Source of the DNA: an uncultured Pelagibacteraceae bacterium
GTDB taxonomy: Bacteria > Pseudomonadota > Alphaproteobacteria > Pelagibacterales > Pelagibacteraceae
DNA: 64,000 bases
NCBI GenBank assembly: GCA_902521805.1
Contig: CABYTL010000002.1
Coordinates: 109,674-173,673, forward strand
Reading direction: 5' to 3'
The notes beneath the pieces are model-generated. The model was not told where the DNA came from. It worked only from the letters and a program-made list of their open reading frames with translations, and ran no database searches. This document shows positions 40,854-50,560 of this stretch, one piece after another. A program made the translations under genes and the position numbers. The number at the start of each line of letters is the position of its first letter. The stretch's first letter is position 1.

Positions 40854-41894
40854 ATGAATTACAAAAAATTAGGAAGTACAGATCTTAATGTAAGTACAAT
40901 TTGTCTCGGTACTATGACATGGGGAGAACAAAATTCTCAAAAAGAGGGTTTTGAGCAAATGGACTTTGCCTTAGATCAAGGAGTAAATTTTTGGGATACT
41001 GCTGAAATTTATTCAATTCCAATGAGAGAAGAAACATATGGTGAAACTGAAAGAATTATAGGTAATTGGTTTCAAAACACAAACAAAAGAGATAAAGTTA
41101 TTATTGCAAGTAAGGTTTGTGGTAATACTTCTAATGAATATATTAGAGGTGGTGGAAATAATTTTGGTAAAAAGAAAATTACTCAAGCTTTAGAAGAAAG
41201 TCTTAAAAGGTTAAAAACTGATTATATAGACTTATATCAACTTCATTGGCCTGAAAGAACTACTAATTTTTTTGGTAAACACGGATACGAACATGATGAT
41301 AGTAACAATAACTGGACACCTTTTGAGGAAATACTTGAGAGTCTTCAAAAATTTATCAATCAAGGTAAAATTAGATATGTTGGTTTGTCTAATGAAACGG
41401 CATGGGGTTTATCTAAATTCCTTGAATTATCAAAATTAAAAGATCTTCCAAAAATGATGTCTGTTCAAAATCCTTATAACTTACTAAATAGAACTTATGA
41501 GGTCGGATTAGCAGAAATTTCAATTAGAGAGAAAAGTGGATTATTAGCTTATTCCCCTTTAGCATTTGGATATTTAACTGGAAAATACAGAAATGATAAC
41601 TTACCCGAAAAATCTAGGATGAAATTATTTAAAGATTTTACAAGATACAAAAACGAAAATGGTCAAAAAGCTATTGAGGAATATTACAAGTTATCAAAAA
41701 AATATAATATAGATTTTGCTCAAATGTCATTAAAATTTTGTGAAATACAGCCTTTCACGACAAGTGTAATTATTGGTGCAACGACAATGGATCAGTTGAA
41801 AACAAATATAGAAAGTGTAAATATAAAATTAAACGATGAAATTATTTATAATATTAACAAAATTCAAAAAAATTATCCAAATCCATGTCCATAA
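40854..41894 (+). CDS. Aldo/keto reductase (Tas-like)
   Basis: FWDTAEIYSIPMREETYGETERIIG, DYIDLYQLHWPERTTNFFG. Confidence 0.92.
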   Translation: MNYKKLGSTDLNVSTICLGTMTWGEQNSQKEGFEQMDFALDQGVNFWDTAEIYSIPMREETYGETERIIGNWFQNTNKRDKVIIASKVCGNTSNEYIRGGGNNFGKKKITQALEESLKRLKTDYIDLYQLHWPERTTNFFGKHGYEHDDSNNNWTPFEEILESLQKFINQGKIRYVGLSNETAWGLSKFLELSKLKDLPKMMSVQNPYNLLNRTYEVGLAEISIREKSGLLAYSPLAFGYLTGKYRNDNLPEKSRMKLFKDFTRYKNENGQKAIEEYYKLSKKYNIDFAQMSLKFCEIQPFTTSVIIGATTMDQLKTNIESVNIKLNDEIIYNINKIQKNYPNPCP

Positions 41895-42397
41895 TTAAAA
41901 AAAATTTATTTTTTCTATGTATTTTTATATTATTTTCTATTTCAACAGCTAAAAGTGAAGATTTGAAAGTAATAGGAAAATTCAAAGACTGGCAAACTAT
42001 GGTATTAATTGAACAGTCTGGAACTATTTGTTTTGCTCAGTCATCTCCTATACTGCAAGCACCAAAATCAAATAAAAGAGATGCAAGATTATTTGTAACA
42101 TTCAGACCAAATGAAAAAATAAAAGATGAAATCAGCGCAAGTTCTGGATATGAATTTAGTAAAAATAATTCTGTTACTGCTATTTCAGGAAAAAACAAAA
42201 TCAAATTTGATATAGTTCAGCAAGGTTTTGCTTGGATAGCTGATAATAAGATTGAAAAAAAAATGGTAAAAGTGATGAAAAAAGGTTCTAGAATAATGAT
42301 TAAAGGGTACAATGAAAAAGGGTCTCAAACAATTGATCATTACTCTCTGCTTGGTTTTACAAAAGCTTATAATGCTGCCAAAACTGCCTGCAGCTAA
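41885..42397 (+). CDS. IalB (invasion-associated locus B) family periplasmic protein
   Basis: Signal peptide; KDWQTMVL...TICFAQSSP, GFTKAYNAAKTAC. Confidence 0.75.
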   Translation: MSIIKKNLFFLCIFILFSISTAKSEDLKVIGKFKDWQTMVLIEQSGTICFAQSSPILQAPKSNKRDARLFVTFRPNEKIKDEISASSGYEFSKNNSVTAISGKNKIKFDIVQQGFAWIADNKIEKKMVKVMKKGSRIMIKGYNEKGSQTIDHYSLLGFTKAYNAAKTACS

Positions 42398-42400
42398 TAA

Positions 42401-43588
42401 ATGAAATATAAAAAAAAAATTGTTCTAGCTTATTCTGGAGGTTTAGATACATCAATAATTTTAAAATGGCTTCAAGAAAACTATAACGCTGAAGTAATTT
42501 GTTACACCGCTGATATTGGACAAGACATCAATCGTAAAAAAATATTTCAAAATGCAAAAAAATTTGGTGTTAAACATATTGTTGTGAGAGACCTTAAAGA
42601 TGAATTTGTAAAAAATTATATATATCCTATGATTAGAGGACATGCGATATACGAAGGAGTTTATTTATTAGGTACTTCGATTGCAAGACCCTTAATTGCA
42701 AAAGACCAGATTAAAATAGCAAAAAAATTTAAAGCATATGCTGTTTCTCACGGAGCAACAGGAAAAGGAAATGACCAAGTAAGATTTGAATTGGGTTATC
42801 ATTATTTTGATCCAAAAATTAAAATAATTGCACCTTGGAGAATTTGGAAATTAAAATCCAGAAAAGATCTTATAAATTATGCTAAAAAACATAAAATTAA
42901 TATTCCTAAAGATAAAAAAGGAGCTCAACCATTTTCAGTTGATGATAATTTATTGCACACATCGACAGAAGGTAAGTTTTTAGAAAATCCAAAAAATTCT
43001 GCACCAGAATTTATATTTCAAAGAACTGTGTCTCCAGAAAAGGCTCCCAATAAACCTCAATATGTAATGATTAATTTTAAAAATAGTAACCCAATAGGTA
43101 TTAATGGAAAAAAACTATCTCCCTCAAAATTGTTAGAGAAACTTAATCATCTTGCAGGAAAAAATGGTATTGGAAGAGTTGATTTAGTTGAAAATAGATT
43201 TATTGGAATTAAATCAAGAGGTATCTATGAGACACCTGGTGGAACATTGCTTATGACGGCACATAGAGCAATTGAATCTATTACTCTCGATAAAGAAACA
43301 ATGCATAAAAAAGAACAAATCATGCCAAGATATGCAGAGCTTATATATAATGGTTATTGGTATTCAAGAGAAAGACTGAATCTTCAAAAAATTGTTGATC
43401 TTAAAAAAAATAAAGTAAACGGATCAGTAAAACTTAAACTATATAAAGGTAATATAATAATTGTATCGAGACAGACTAAAAGTTCTGCGTATTCAATTAA
43501 AAAAGTTTCTTTCGAGGAAAATAAATCTTTTAATAAATCATATGTTGAAAGATTTATTAATTATCATAAAAAAAAACTTCGATCTTAA
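42401..43588 (+). CDS. argG: Argininosuccinate synthase
   Basis: VLAYSGGLDTSIILKWL, SHGATGKGNDQVRFE. Confidence 0.97.
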   Translation: MKYKKKIVLAYSGGLDTSIILKWLQENYNAEVICYTADIGQDINRKKIFQNAKKFGVKHIVVRDLKDEFVKNYIYPMIRGHAIYEGVYLLGTSIARPLIAKDQIKIAKKFKAYAVSHGATGKGNDQVRFELGYHYFDPKIKIIAPWRIWKLKSRKDLINYAKKHKINIPKDKKGAQPFSVDDNLLHTSTEGKFLENPKNSAPEFIFQRTVSPEKAPNKPQYVMINFKNSNPIGINGKKLSPSKLLEKLNHLAGKNGIGRVDLVENRFIGIKSRGIYETPGGTLLMTAHRAIESITLDKETMHKKEQIMPRYAELIYNGYWYSRERLNLQKIVDLKKNKVNGSVKLKLYKGNIIIVSRQTKSSAYSIKKVSFEENKSFNKSYVERFINYHKKKLRS

Positions 43589-43594
43589 ATAATT

Positions 43595-44737
43595 ATGAAA
43601 TTTGAAAGTACACGGGCCAAAGCCCTTGAAAAGTTAGAAAATTTTGTAGAAAAAAATCTTTCAGAGTATTCTAGATTGAGAAATTTTGATTTTGGTATAG
43701 AGAATAGATCCAATGTCTCTTGCTTGTCACCATATATAACTCACGGGGTTCTTAACGAATTAGAGATAATCAAAAAATCACTGAATAAATTTTCTTTTTC
43801 CAAAAATGAAAAATTTATTCAAGAAGTTTTATGGAGAACTTATTGGAAAGGTTGGTTAGAATTAAGACCTGTAGTTTGGACTGATTATTTAAACGAACTA
43901 AAAGAAATACGAAAAGAGTTTAAAGACAACGCTAACTATAAAAATGCTGTTGAAGGCGTCACTAGTATCCAATGTTTTAATGAGTGGGTTAAGGAATTAA
44001 AAGAAACTAATTATTTGCATAATCACACAAGAATGTGGTTTGCAAGTATTTGGGTTTTTACTTTGGATTTACCTTGGCAACTAGGCGCAGAGTTTTTTAT
44101 GAAACATCTTTACGATGGAGATGCAGCATCCAATACTTTAGGATGGAGATGGGTTGCTGGAATTCAAACACAAGGAAAAAATTATCTAGCTAGTGAATGG
44201 AACATTAAAAAATTTACTAACAGCAGATTTAGTAATATCAAACTAAATGAAAATGCTCCTCCGAAAACAAGCAATAAAACTTATGCTGCATCAAAATTGG
44301 AGTTTAATAATCCACAAAATTTTGAAGAAAAAAATCTTCTTATTTTTGAGAATAATTTGTCTTTTGAAATGGGTGATTTTAAAGATCAAAAATTTAAAAA
44401 GATTTTTTTAGTTTCTAACAAAAATGAAAACCGCACCATAGAGCTCAGTGAAAAATTAGTAAAATTCAAGTCTCAATTAATTGAAGATCAAAAAAAGAGA
44501 TTAGAAGAAAAATCAATCAATGCTGAAATTATAGATTTAAGTGAGATACAGAATATTAATGAAACTTCTTATGGTTTATATCCTACGGTTGGTGAAAACC
44601 TGGATTTTATAAATTCAAATAATTTAAAAATAGAATTTCTGTATAGAAAATTAGACCAATTTTCTTGGCAATATTGTAATAAAGGTTTTTTTAATTTTAA
44701 AAATTATATTCCAAAAATAATTACAACTTTTAATTAA
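43595..44737 (+). CDS. Photolyase FAD-binding-domain protein with C-terminal Rossmann-like extension
   Basis: N-terminal half: CLSPYITHGVLNE, HNHTRMWFASIWVFTLDLPWQLGAEFFMKHLYDGDAASNTLGWRWVAGIQTQGK; no antenna-domain segment before it. Confidence 0.85.
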   Translation: MKFESTRAKALEKLENFVEKNLSEYSRLRNFDFGIENRSNVSCLSPYITHGVLNELEIIKKSLNKFSFSKNEKFIQEVLWRTYWKGWLELRPVVWTDYLNELKEIRKEFKDNANYKNAVEGVTSIQCFNEWVKELKETNYLHNHTRMWFASIWVFTLDLPWQLGAEFFMKHLYDGDAASNTLGWRWVAGIQTQGKNYLASEWNIKKFTNSRFSNIKLNENAPPKTSNKTYAASKLEFNNPQNFEEKNLLIFENNLSFEMGDFKDQKFKKIFLVSNKNENRTIELSEKLVKFKSQLIEDQKKRLEEKSINAEIIDLSEIQNINETSYGLYPTVGENLDFINSNNLKIEFLYRKLDQFSWQYCNKGFFNFKNYIPKIITTFN

Positions 44738-44955
44738 AACCACCTAAACATTCCGATAATCCCAACAGTTGCTTGAAAAAATTGTAAAAATAATACTCCT
44801 TTATGACCTCCTCTATAGGCCCAAGTTCCAATTAAAACTGCTGACAATAATAATAAACAAAAACCAAAAAATTCTATTCCTATATTTAATGCAACAAATA
44901 AAGAGTACAGTATAGATGTAACAACCCCCGCCCATTCAAAAAGTTTATTGTTCAT
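44734..44955 (-). CDS. Small conserved membrane protein
   Basis: 73 aa, 2-3 TM, ends VGIIGMFRWF. Confidence 0.55.
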   Translation of the reverse strand: MNNKLFEWAGVVTSILYSLFVALNIGIEFFGFCLLLLSAVLIGTWAYRGGHKGVLFLQFFQATVGIIGMFRWF

Positions 44956-45671
44956 AATATTTTTTTAAAATTTTCATAAAGAATCTTAGAATAATTATTC
45001 ATATCAGTCATATTATCTTTTGCAGCATTATCAAATTTTTTTAATGCTCCATCTCCTAATTGATCTTCAAGAGCCTTTTTATACTCTGGCACACATCCCC
45101 ATTCGTTGACTGTTGTGTCTTTAATTTCGATATGAAACTGAATACCATAAGCATGATTTTGATATTTAAAAATTTGATACTTAGTTACTGGTGATGAAGC
45201 TAATAAAGTTACATCTTTATTATTCTCAATACCCTGCACTTCATAAGAATGCCATTGTAAACTTTTTATTTTATTTGGAAATTTAGAGAATAAATTGTCA
45301 TTATCTTTTTCTTTAGAAAAATTAATATCCATAATCCCTATTTCTGCTGGTTGAGATTTAACTACTTTGCCACCAACAACTTCACCTAACAACTGGCACC
45401 CTAAACAAAAACCCAAATAAGGTTTTTTTAAATCAATAACAAACTCTTTGATTGCTTTTTTTTCCTCAACTAACCAAGGATAATCTTTTTCCATAAACGT
45501 ATCCATTGGCCCACCCATACAAAACATCCCTTCAAATTTAGTTAAATCGTCTGGAATTTTTCCGCCTTCATCTAGCTCAATTGTAGTAAGATTAAATCCA
45601 TCAGCTAACATAAGATCTTTTATGTAACCAGGATCTTCAATTTTAATATGTTGTAAAATTATTATGTTCAA
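44952..45671 (-). CDS. Class I glutamine amidotransferase domain protein
   Basis: PYLGFCLGCQLLGEVVGGKV, YGIQFHIEI. Confidence 0.88.
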   Translation of the reverse strand: MNIIILQHIKIEDPGYIKDLMLADGFNLTTIELDEGGKIPDDLTKFEGMFCMGGPMDTFMEKDYPWLVEEKKAIKEFVIDLKKPYLGFCLGCQLLGEVVGGKVVKSQPAEIGIMDINFSKEKDNDNLFSKFPNKIKSLQWHSYEVQGIENNKDVTLLASSPVTKYQIFKYQNHAYGIQFHIEIKDTTVNEWGCVPEYKKALEDQLGDGALKKFDNAAKDNMTDMNNYSKILYENFKKIL

Positions 45672-45676
45672 TAATC

Positions 45677-45805
45677 TTAACTTAGCTTAGAACACTTCTT
45701 AGAACAATATTTTACTCTCTCCCAGTTTAATCTCCATTTCTTACGCCAAACAAAAGGTCTTTTACAAACAGGACAAATTTTTGAAGGAAGATTTTCTTTT
45801 TTCAC
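45677..45805 (-). CDS. DUF2256-type small zinc-ribbon-like protein (42 aa, GTG start), missed by the ORF track
   Basis: (V/M)[44 protein letters not shown] overlaps upstream TAG. Confidence 0.8.
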   Translation of the reverse strand: MKKENLPSKICPVCKRPFVWRKKWRLNWERVKYCSKKCSKLS

Positions 45806-47295
45806 TAGATTGTATTTTGTTTAATAAATTTATCTGCAGCTGACAAAATTATTTTTTTTCTTTCAGATTTCATCTTATCAAAAATTCTTACCATCATAGA
45901 AAGCCTTGGATTTTTTAAAAAAAATTTTCTATTTCGATCAATAAATCTCCAGTACAGTCCGTCCATGATGTTGCACCAATCACCTTTTTTAAAATCCATC
46001 ATTTTCATAAAGTAACTTGATCCACATATATAAGGTTTAGTTGCAAATATTCCTCCATCACTAAACAATCCCATTCCATAAACATTAGGCACCATTACCC
46101 AATCTGAAGAGTCTACAAACATTTCCATGAACCATTTGTAAACAATGGTAGGTTTAATTTCACAAAGATTCATAATGTTAGATAAAATCATTAACCTTTC
46201 GATATGATGAGACCATCCATAATTTAATGCATTTTTAATTGCGTAATCCAGTGGAGGTAAACCAGTCGTTCCGTCATACCATGACTTTTTCATTTTACGA
46301 TTTTGTTTAAAAAAGTTTCCGGTTTCCATTTCATTTGAGTAACTTTGATAAATTCCTCTCATAAATTCTCTCCATCCTATAACCTGACGAACATAGCCTT
46401 CTAAAGAATTTAATCTAATTTTTTTATTCTTATGGAAATCTAAAACTTTTTTAATAATAAATTCAGGTGTGATTAAACCTAAGTTGATATAAGGACTCAA
46501 AGCGCTGTGAAATAAGATATTATCTTTTTGATCCACTGCGTCTTCATAATCACCAAATAAATTAGATTTTTCTTTAATAAAAAAATTCAATAATTTGACC
46601 ACGTCATTATACTCTGTAGCAAACCAAAAATTTTTGGTTGTTCCTGGATGATCTTTGAATAATTTCTCAATAATTGGTTTTAATTTTTTAGTATGATTTG
46701 TTTCATTAATTTTTGGGAACTTTGGAATAGAAATATTTTTTGGTAACTTATTTCTATTATCTTCATCAAAACTCCATTTGCCTCCAATAGGATTTCCATT
46801 AGAACCCATTAATATTCCAGATTTCTTTCTCACTTCCTTGTAAAAAGTTGCCATGAAAGGTTTTTTTGATTTGGATAGATATTGTTTAAATTCCTCTCTT
46901 GAATTTAGAAACATTGGAGTTGGAATAATATTCCATTTTATTTTTTTCTTTTTAAGAAATTGATTTATTTTTTTTTCAAAAAATTTATCTTCAATTTCAA
47001 AACTTGAAATCTCTTTTATTTTTTTTGAGCTAATTACTTTTTTTAATTTTTTACAATAATCATCCTTAAATTCTTTATCCTCAATCTTAATATACTCTAA
47101 TTTAAATTTTTCTCTTTTAAGACTATCTGCATGTGAGCGCATTGATGATAAAAAAAGGAGTATCTTTTGTTTATGATGTTTTTCATAAGTACATAGTTGA
47201 TAATCTTCAGCCATAAAAAATAGGTGGTCTTTTTTGAAGCGGTCTAAGTATTTTGATGGAAATAATTGATTACCCAGTATAAAAAATAACTTCAT
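45805..47295 (-). CDS. Cryptochrome/photolyase-related protein (FeS-BCP / (6-4) photolyase-like)
   Basis: [15 protein letters not shown]...[50 protein letters not shown]. Confidence 0.88.
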   Translation of the reverse strand: MKLFFILGNQLFPSKYLDRFKKDHLFFMAEDYQLCTYEKHHKQKILLFLSSMRSHADSLKREKFKLEYIKIEDKEFKDDYCKKLKKVISSKKIKEISSFEIEDKFFEKKINQFLKKKKIKWNIIPTPMFLNSREEFKQYLSKSKKPFMATFYKEVRKKSGILMGSNGNPIGGKWSFDEDNRNKLPKNISIPKFPKINETNHTKKLKPIIEKLFKDHPGTTKNFWFATEYNDVVKLLNFFIKEKSNLFGDYEDAVDQKDNILFHSALSPYINLGLITPEFIIKKVLDFHKNKKIRLNSLEGYVRQVIGWREFMRGIYQSYSNEMETGNFFKQNRKMKKSWYDGTTGLPPLDYAIKNALNYGWSHHIERLMILSNIMNLCEIKPTIVYKWFMEMFVDSSDWVMVPNVYGMGLFSDGGIFATKPYICGSSYFMKMMDFKKGDWCNIMDGLYWRFIDRNRKFFLKNPRLSMMVRIFDKMKSERKKIILSAADKFIKQNTI

Positions 47296-47322
47296 ATTTA
47301 AATATAACGAATAAAATTTTTT

Positions 47323-48033
47323 ATGTCAGAAAAATATCTTATTTTTGGTGCGACAGGTTCAATCGGATCTAGCTTAGCTGAACAAATGGTAAACTCAGGA
47401 AATTCTGTTCATTTAGTTGGAAGAAATGAAAATGAAACGAAAAGTATTTCTGAAAAACTTGGTTGTACTTTTACCATTACCGATGTTTTAGAAGATGGAT
47501 TTATTGAAAAGGTTAAAAATGACATTTTAGATATAAAAGGTGTTGCTTATTGTGTTGGTTCAATAGATTTAAAACCTTTGAGAATGGTTAATGAAAACGA
47601 TTTTAATAAATGTATGAAATTAAATCTCTATTCGGCAGTTGAAGTTATTAAAGGTTATCAAGAAAGCTTAAAAAAAAATAAAGGTTCGGTAGTTTTATTC
47701 TCTACAGTAGCAGCACAAAGAGGATTTACTAACCACGCAATAATTGCCTCCACAAAAGCTGCTGTCGAAGGTTTAACTGTTTCCCTTGCTGCAGAATTTG
47801 CACCAAATATTAGGGTGAACTGTATTGCACCTAGTTTGACTTACTCGAAAATTGCCGAGCCAATGTTAAAAAATAAGGCATTGGCAGATGGTATAGCTAA
47901 AGCCCATCCTTTAAAAAGATTAGGTGAAGGTAAGGACTCTGCCTCTCTTGCAAAATTTCTCATTACCGACGACAGTTCTTGGGTTACAGGTCAAATCATT
48001 GCTGTTGATGGTGGTAGATCAAAACTTTCTTAA
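47323..48033 (+). CDS. SDR family oxidoreductase
   Basis: IFGATGSIGSSLAEQM, STKAAVEGLTVSLAAEFAPNIRVNCIAPS. Confidence 0.92.
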   Translation: MSEKYLIFGATGSIGSSLAEQMVNSGNSVHLVGRNENETKSISEKLGCTFTITDVLEDGFIEKVKNDILDIKGVAYCVGSIDLKPLRMVNENDFNKCMKLNLYSAVEVIKGYQESLKKNKGSVVLFSTVAAQRGFTNHAIIASTKAAVEGLTVSLAAEFAPNIRVNCIAPSLTYSKIAEPMLKNKALADGIAKAHPLKRLGEGKDSASLAKFLITDDSSWVTGQIIAVDGGRSKLS

Positions 48034-48034
48034 A

Positions 48035-49099
48035 GTGAAAAGAACGCTTGTTACAATTTTTTTATTTACACTTTTTATAAATTATTCATTCGCTGATAAT
48101 TTAAGATTTAAGAAGATTGTAAATTTAAAAGGTCCATGGGGATCTACTTTTATTAATGATACAGAATTATTAATTACTGAAAAAAGTGGAGAAATTAAAT
48201 TAATAGACCTTAATACTAATAAAATTTCTTCATTAAATCACAATCTTAACTATTTAGAGCATGGACAGGGTGGTTTATTAGATATTCTTTATAAAGATGA
48301 TTTTGTCTATATTTCTTATACCGAAAATAGAGGAAATTGGAAAACTAGTACTTCAATAGCAAAATCGAAATTTAATGAAAAAGATTTAATATTTAAAAAT
48401 ATTTTTCAAGCTAATCCACCTATAGACTCAGGATATCACTTTGGATCAAGGTTGGCGATCAAAGATGGTTATCTTTTCGCGTCTGCTGGTGAGAGAGGTC
48501 AAGGTATGATTGCACAAGATCCTACAAAACATCCTGGTAGTATCATTAGAATAAATATTGATGGTAGTATCCCAAAAGATAATCCAAAATTTCAGGGTAA
48601 ATCAGATTGGTTACCTGAAATTTATCAAATAGGTATTAGGAATCCTCAAGGTCTAACTTTATCACCATTTGATGAAAAAATTTATATGAGTAATCATGGA
48701 GCAAGAGGTGGGGATTGGTTTGGCGAAGCAAAAAAAGGTGAAAATTATGGATGGAAAATTTTAGGTTGGGGAGGGACAAACTATTCAGGCATTCCTATCG
48801 GTCCAAAATGGAAACCAGGTTTTACAAAAGCGATACAATATTGGGTGCCATCCATAGCAACAAGTGCAATCACAATTTACAAAGGAAAAGAGTTTAGTAA
48901 ATGGAATGGACATGCTTTAATTACTTCACTTAAAGACAAATCTTTAAGAAAATTAATATTTGACGACTTATCTAATGTAAAAGAGGAAATCATATTTAAA
49001 AATAAAATTGGCAGAATAAGAGATATACAAGTACATCCTAATAACGGAAAGGTTTACTTTTTAGGAGAAGACGCTCTATGGCTAATGGAGAAAATCTAA
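48035..49099 (+). CDS. PQQ-dependent sugar dehydrogenase-like protein (probable GTG start)
   Basis: Signal peptide VKRTLVTIFLFTLFINYSFA; EHGQGGLLDI, GIRNPQGLTLSP, SNHGARGGDWFGEAKKGENYGW. Confidence 0.88.
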   Translation: MKRTLVTIFLFTLFINYSFADNLRFKKIVNLKGPWGSTFINDTELLITEKSGEIKLIDLNTNKISSLNHNLNYLEHGQGGLLDILYKDDFVYISYTENRGNWKTSTSIAKSKFNEKDLIFKNIFQANPPIDSGYHFGSRLAIKDGYLFASAGERGQGMIAQDPTKHPGSIIRINIDGSIPKDNPKFQGKSDWLPEIYQIGIRNPQGLTLSPFDEKIYMSNHGARGGDWFGEAKKGENYGWKILGWGGTNYSGIPIGPKWKPGFTKAIQYWVPSIATSAITIYKGKEFSKWNGHALITSLKDKSLRKLIFDDLSNVKEEIIFKNKIGRIRDIQVHPNNGKVYFLGEDALWLMEKI

Positions 49100-49156
49100 T
49101 TTTTTAGATATAAGTAACCACTTAATTCGATTAAAAGATTATATCTAAATAAATTT

Positions 49157-50056
49157 ATGAATTGGGTAGTTTTTACAATTTTAGCAGCTTTTTTTCAAAA
49201 TCTAAGAACTTCATTACAGAAAAAATTAAATAAGGATTTATCATTGGTTGCTTCTGCATATGTAAGATTTGCCTTTGCATTACCATTTGCTTTTGTATTA
49301 TTTTTTTTTTTTCACGATTTTGATATCATTTCAGATATTCTAGATCAAACTAACTTCATTTTTTTTACTTTTTTAGGATCTATTTTACAAGTTACTTTTA
49401 CAATAACGCTATTATACCTTTTTAGATTTTCGAATTTTGTTGTCGGTACTTCACTAAGTAAAACAGAAGTTATTCAAATTGCGATTTTTGAATATATCAT
49501 ATTAAAAGATAAACTGAATTTGCTTGGTGTTTTTGGAATAATAATTGCAACACTTGGGGTTATTATTATTTCGATCAAAGATTATAAATTGTTTTTTAAA
49601 AACTTTTTTTCAAAGGTAACACTTATTGGATTGGGAGCAGGACTTTTACTGGGTCTCAGTGTTGTCTATTTTAGGGCAGCAGCACTAACACTTGAAAATT
49701 TTTCCTCTAATTTTGATAGAGCACTTACTACAGTTTTTTTTGCTTTAGTAATTCAAACTATAATCATTAGTGCATATCTGATAATTTTTGAAAAATCGGA
49801 ATTCAAAAAATTTTTTGATAATAAATTTGAAATATGCTTGACTGGATTAGCTGGTTTTTTAGCAACACTATCCTGGTTTTTTGCTTTCACTTTAATTCAA
49901 GCATCTTTTGTAAGAGCTGTTGGTCAAATTGAAATATTTTTTAGTTACATCTCATCAAAATATCTTTTTAAAGAAAAAATAACTTTTATTGAAATTTTAG
50001 GTATTTTGATATTTATAGCTGGTGCAACTTTATTGCTTTTAACAAGAACAACTTAA
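49157..50056 (+). CDS. EamA/DMT family transporter
   Basis: ~10 TM; GTSLSKTEVIQIAIFEYIILKDKLNLLGVFGIIIATLGVIIIS. Confidence 0.85.
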   Translation: MNWVVFTILAAFFQNLRTSLQKKLNKDLSLVASAYVRFAFALPFAFVLFFFFHDFDIISDILDQTNFIFFTFLGSILQVTFTITLLYLFRFSNFVVGTSLSKTEVIQIAIFEYIILKDKLNLLGVFGIIIATLGVIIISIKDYKLFFKNFFSKVTLIGLGAGLLLGLSVVYFRAAALTLENFSSNFDRALTTVFFALVIQTIIISAYLIIFEKSEFKKFFDNKFEICLTGLAGFLATLSWFFAFTLIQASFVRAVGQIEIFFSYISSKYLFKEKITFIEILGILIFIAGATLLLLTRTT

Positions 50057-50059
50057 TCT

Positions 50060-50317
50060 TTAATTATTTAATAATTTATTTTTTGCCTTTTCAAACTCTT
50101 CTTGAGTTAATACACCGCTTTCTCTTAGTTCATTCAATTTTTCTAATTCATTACTCAAAGATTTATCAGTGTTTGACTCCTCATTATTTTCATCTATTTC
50201 ATTTTCATCTTTGTTAGCTTGTTTCGCACTAACACCACTCATGATAGCTCTCGACCCTAAGTATAAAACAAAGAATAAAATAGGAATTACCAATCCAAAA
50301 AAAATTAATTTTTCCAT
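50060..50317 (-). CDS. Small membrane protein with SHOCT-like C-terminus
   Basis: One TM, acidic linker, LEKLNELRESGVLTQEEFEKAKNKLL. Confidence 0.75.
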   Translation of the reverse strand: MEKLIFFGLVIPILFFVLYLGSRAIMSGVSAKQANKDENEIDENNEESNTDKSLSNELEKLNELRESGVLTQEEFEKAKNKLLNN

Positions 50318-50320
50318 TAC

Positions 50321-50524
50321 CTAATCATCATCCTCTTCTCTCCAATTTTTTTCATACATTAGCCAAGCTGCATATATAACTGAAAATGTTCCGACAATCA
50401 TACCATAATCAAAACCTGTTTGTTGATCATATAAGTACCAGCCCAATTGGGTTGCTCCAATGGTAGGAACTGTTAAAATTAAGAATAAAATTGCAATTCT
50501 ATATGGATATTTAGGTTTCTTCAC
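50321..50524 (-). CDS. Small two-TM membrane protein
   Basis: 67 aa; same strand and tightly spaced with its neighbours. Confidence 0.55.
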   Translation of the reverse strand: MKKPKYPYRIAILFLILTVPTIGATQLGWYLYDQQTGFDYGMIVGTFSVIYAAWLMYEKNWREEDDD

Positions 50525-50560
50525 ACCTTAAAATATCAAAAAATTTAATAGGTTGTAACT

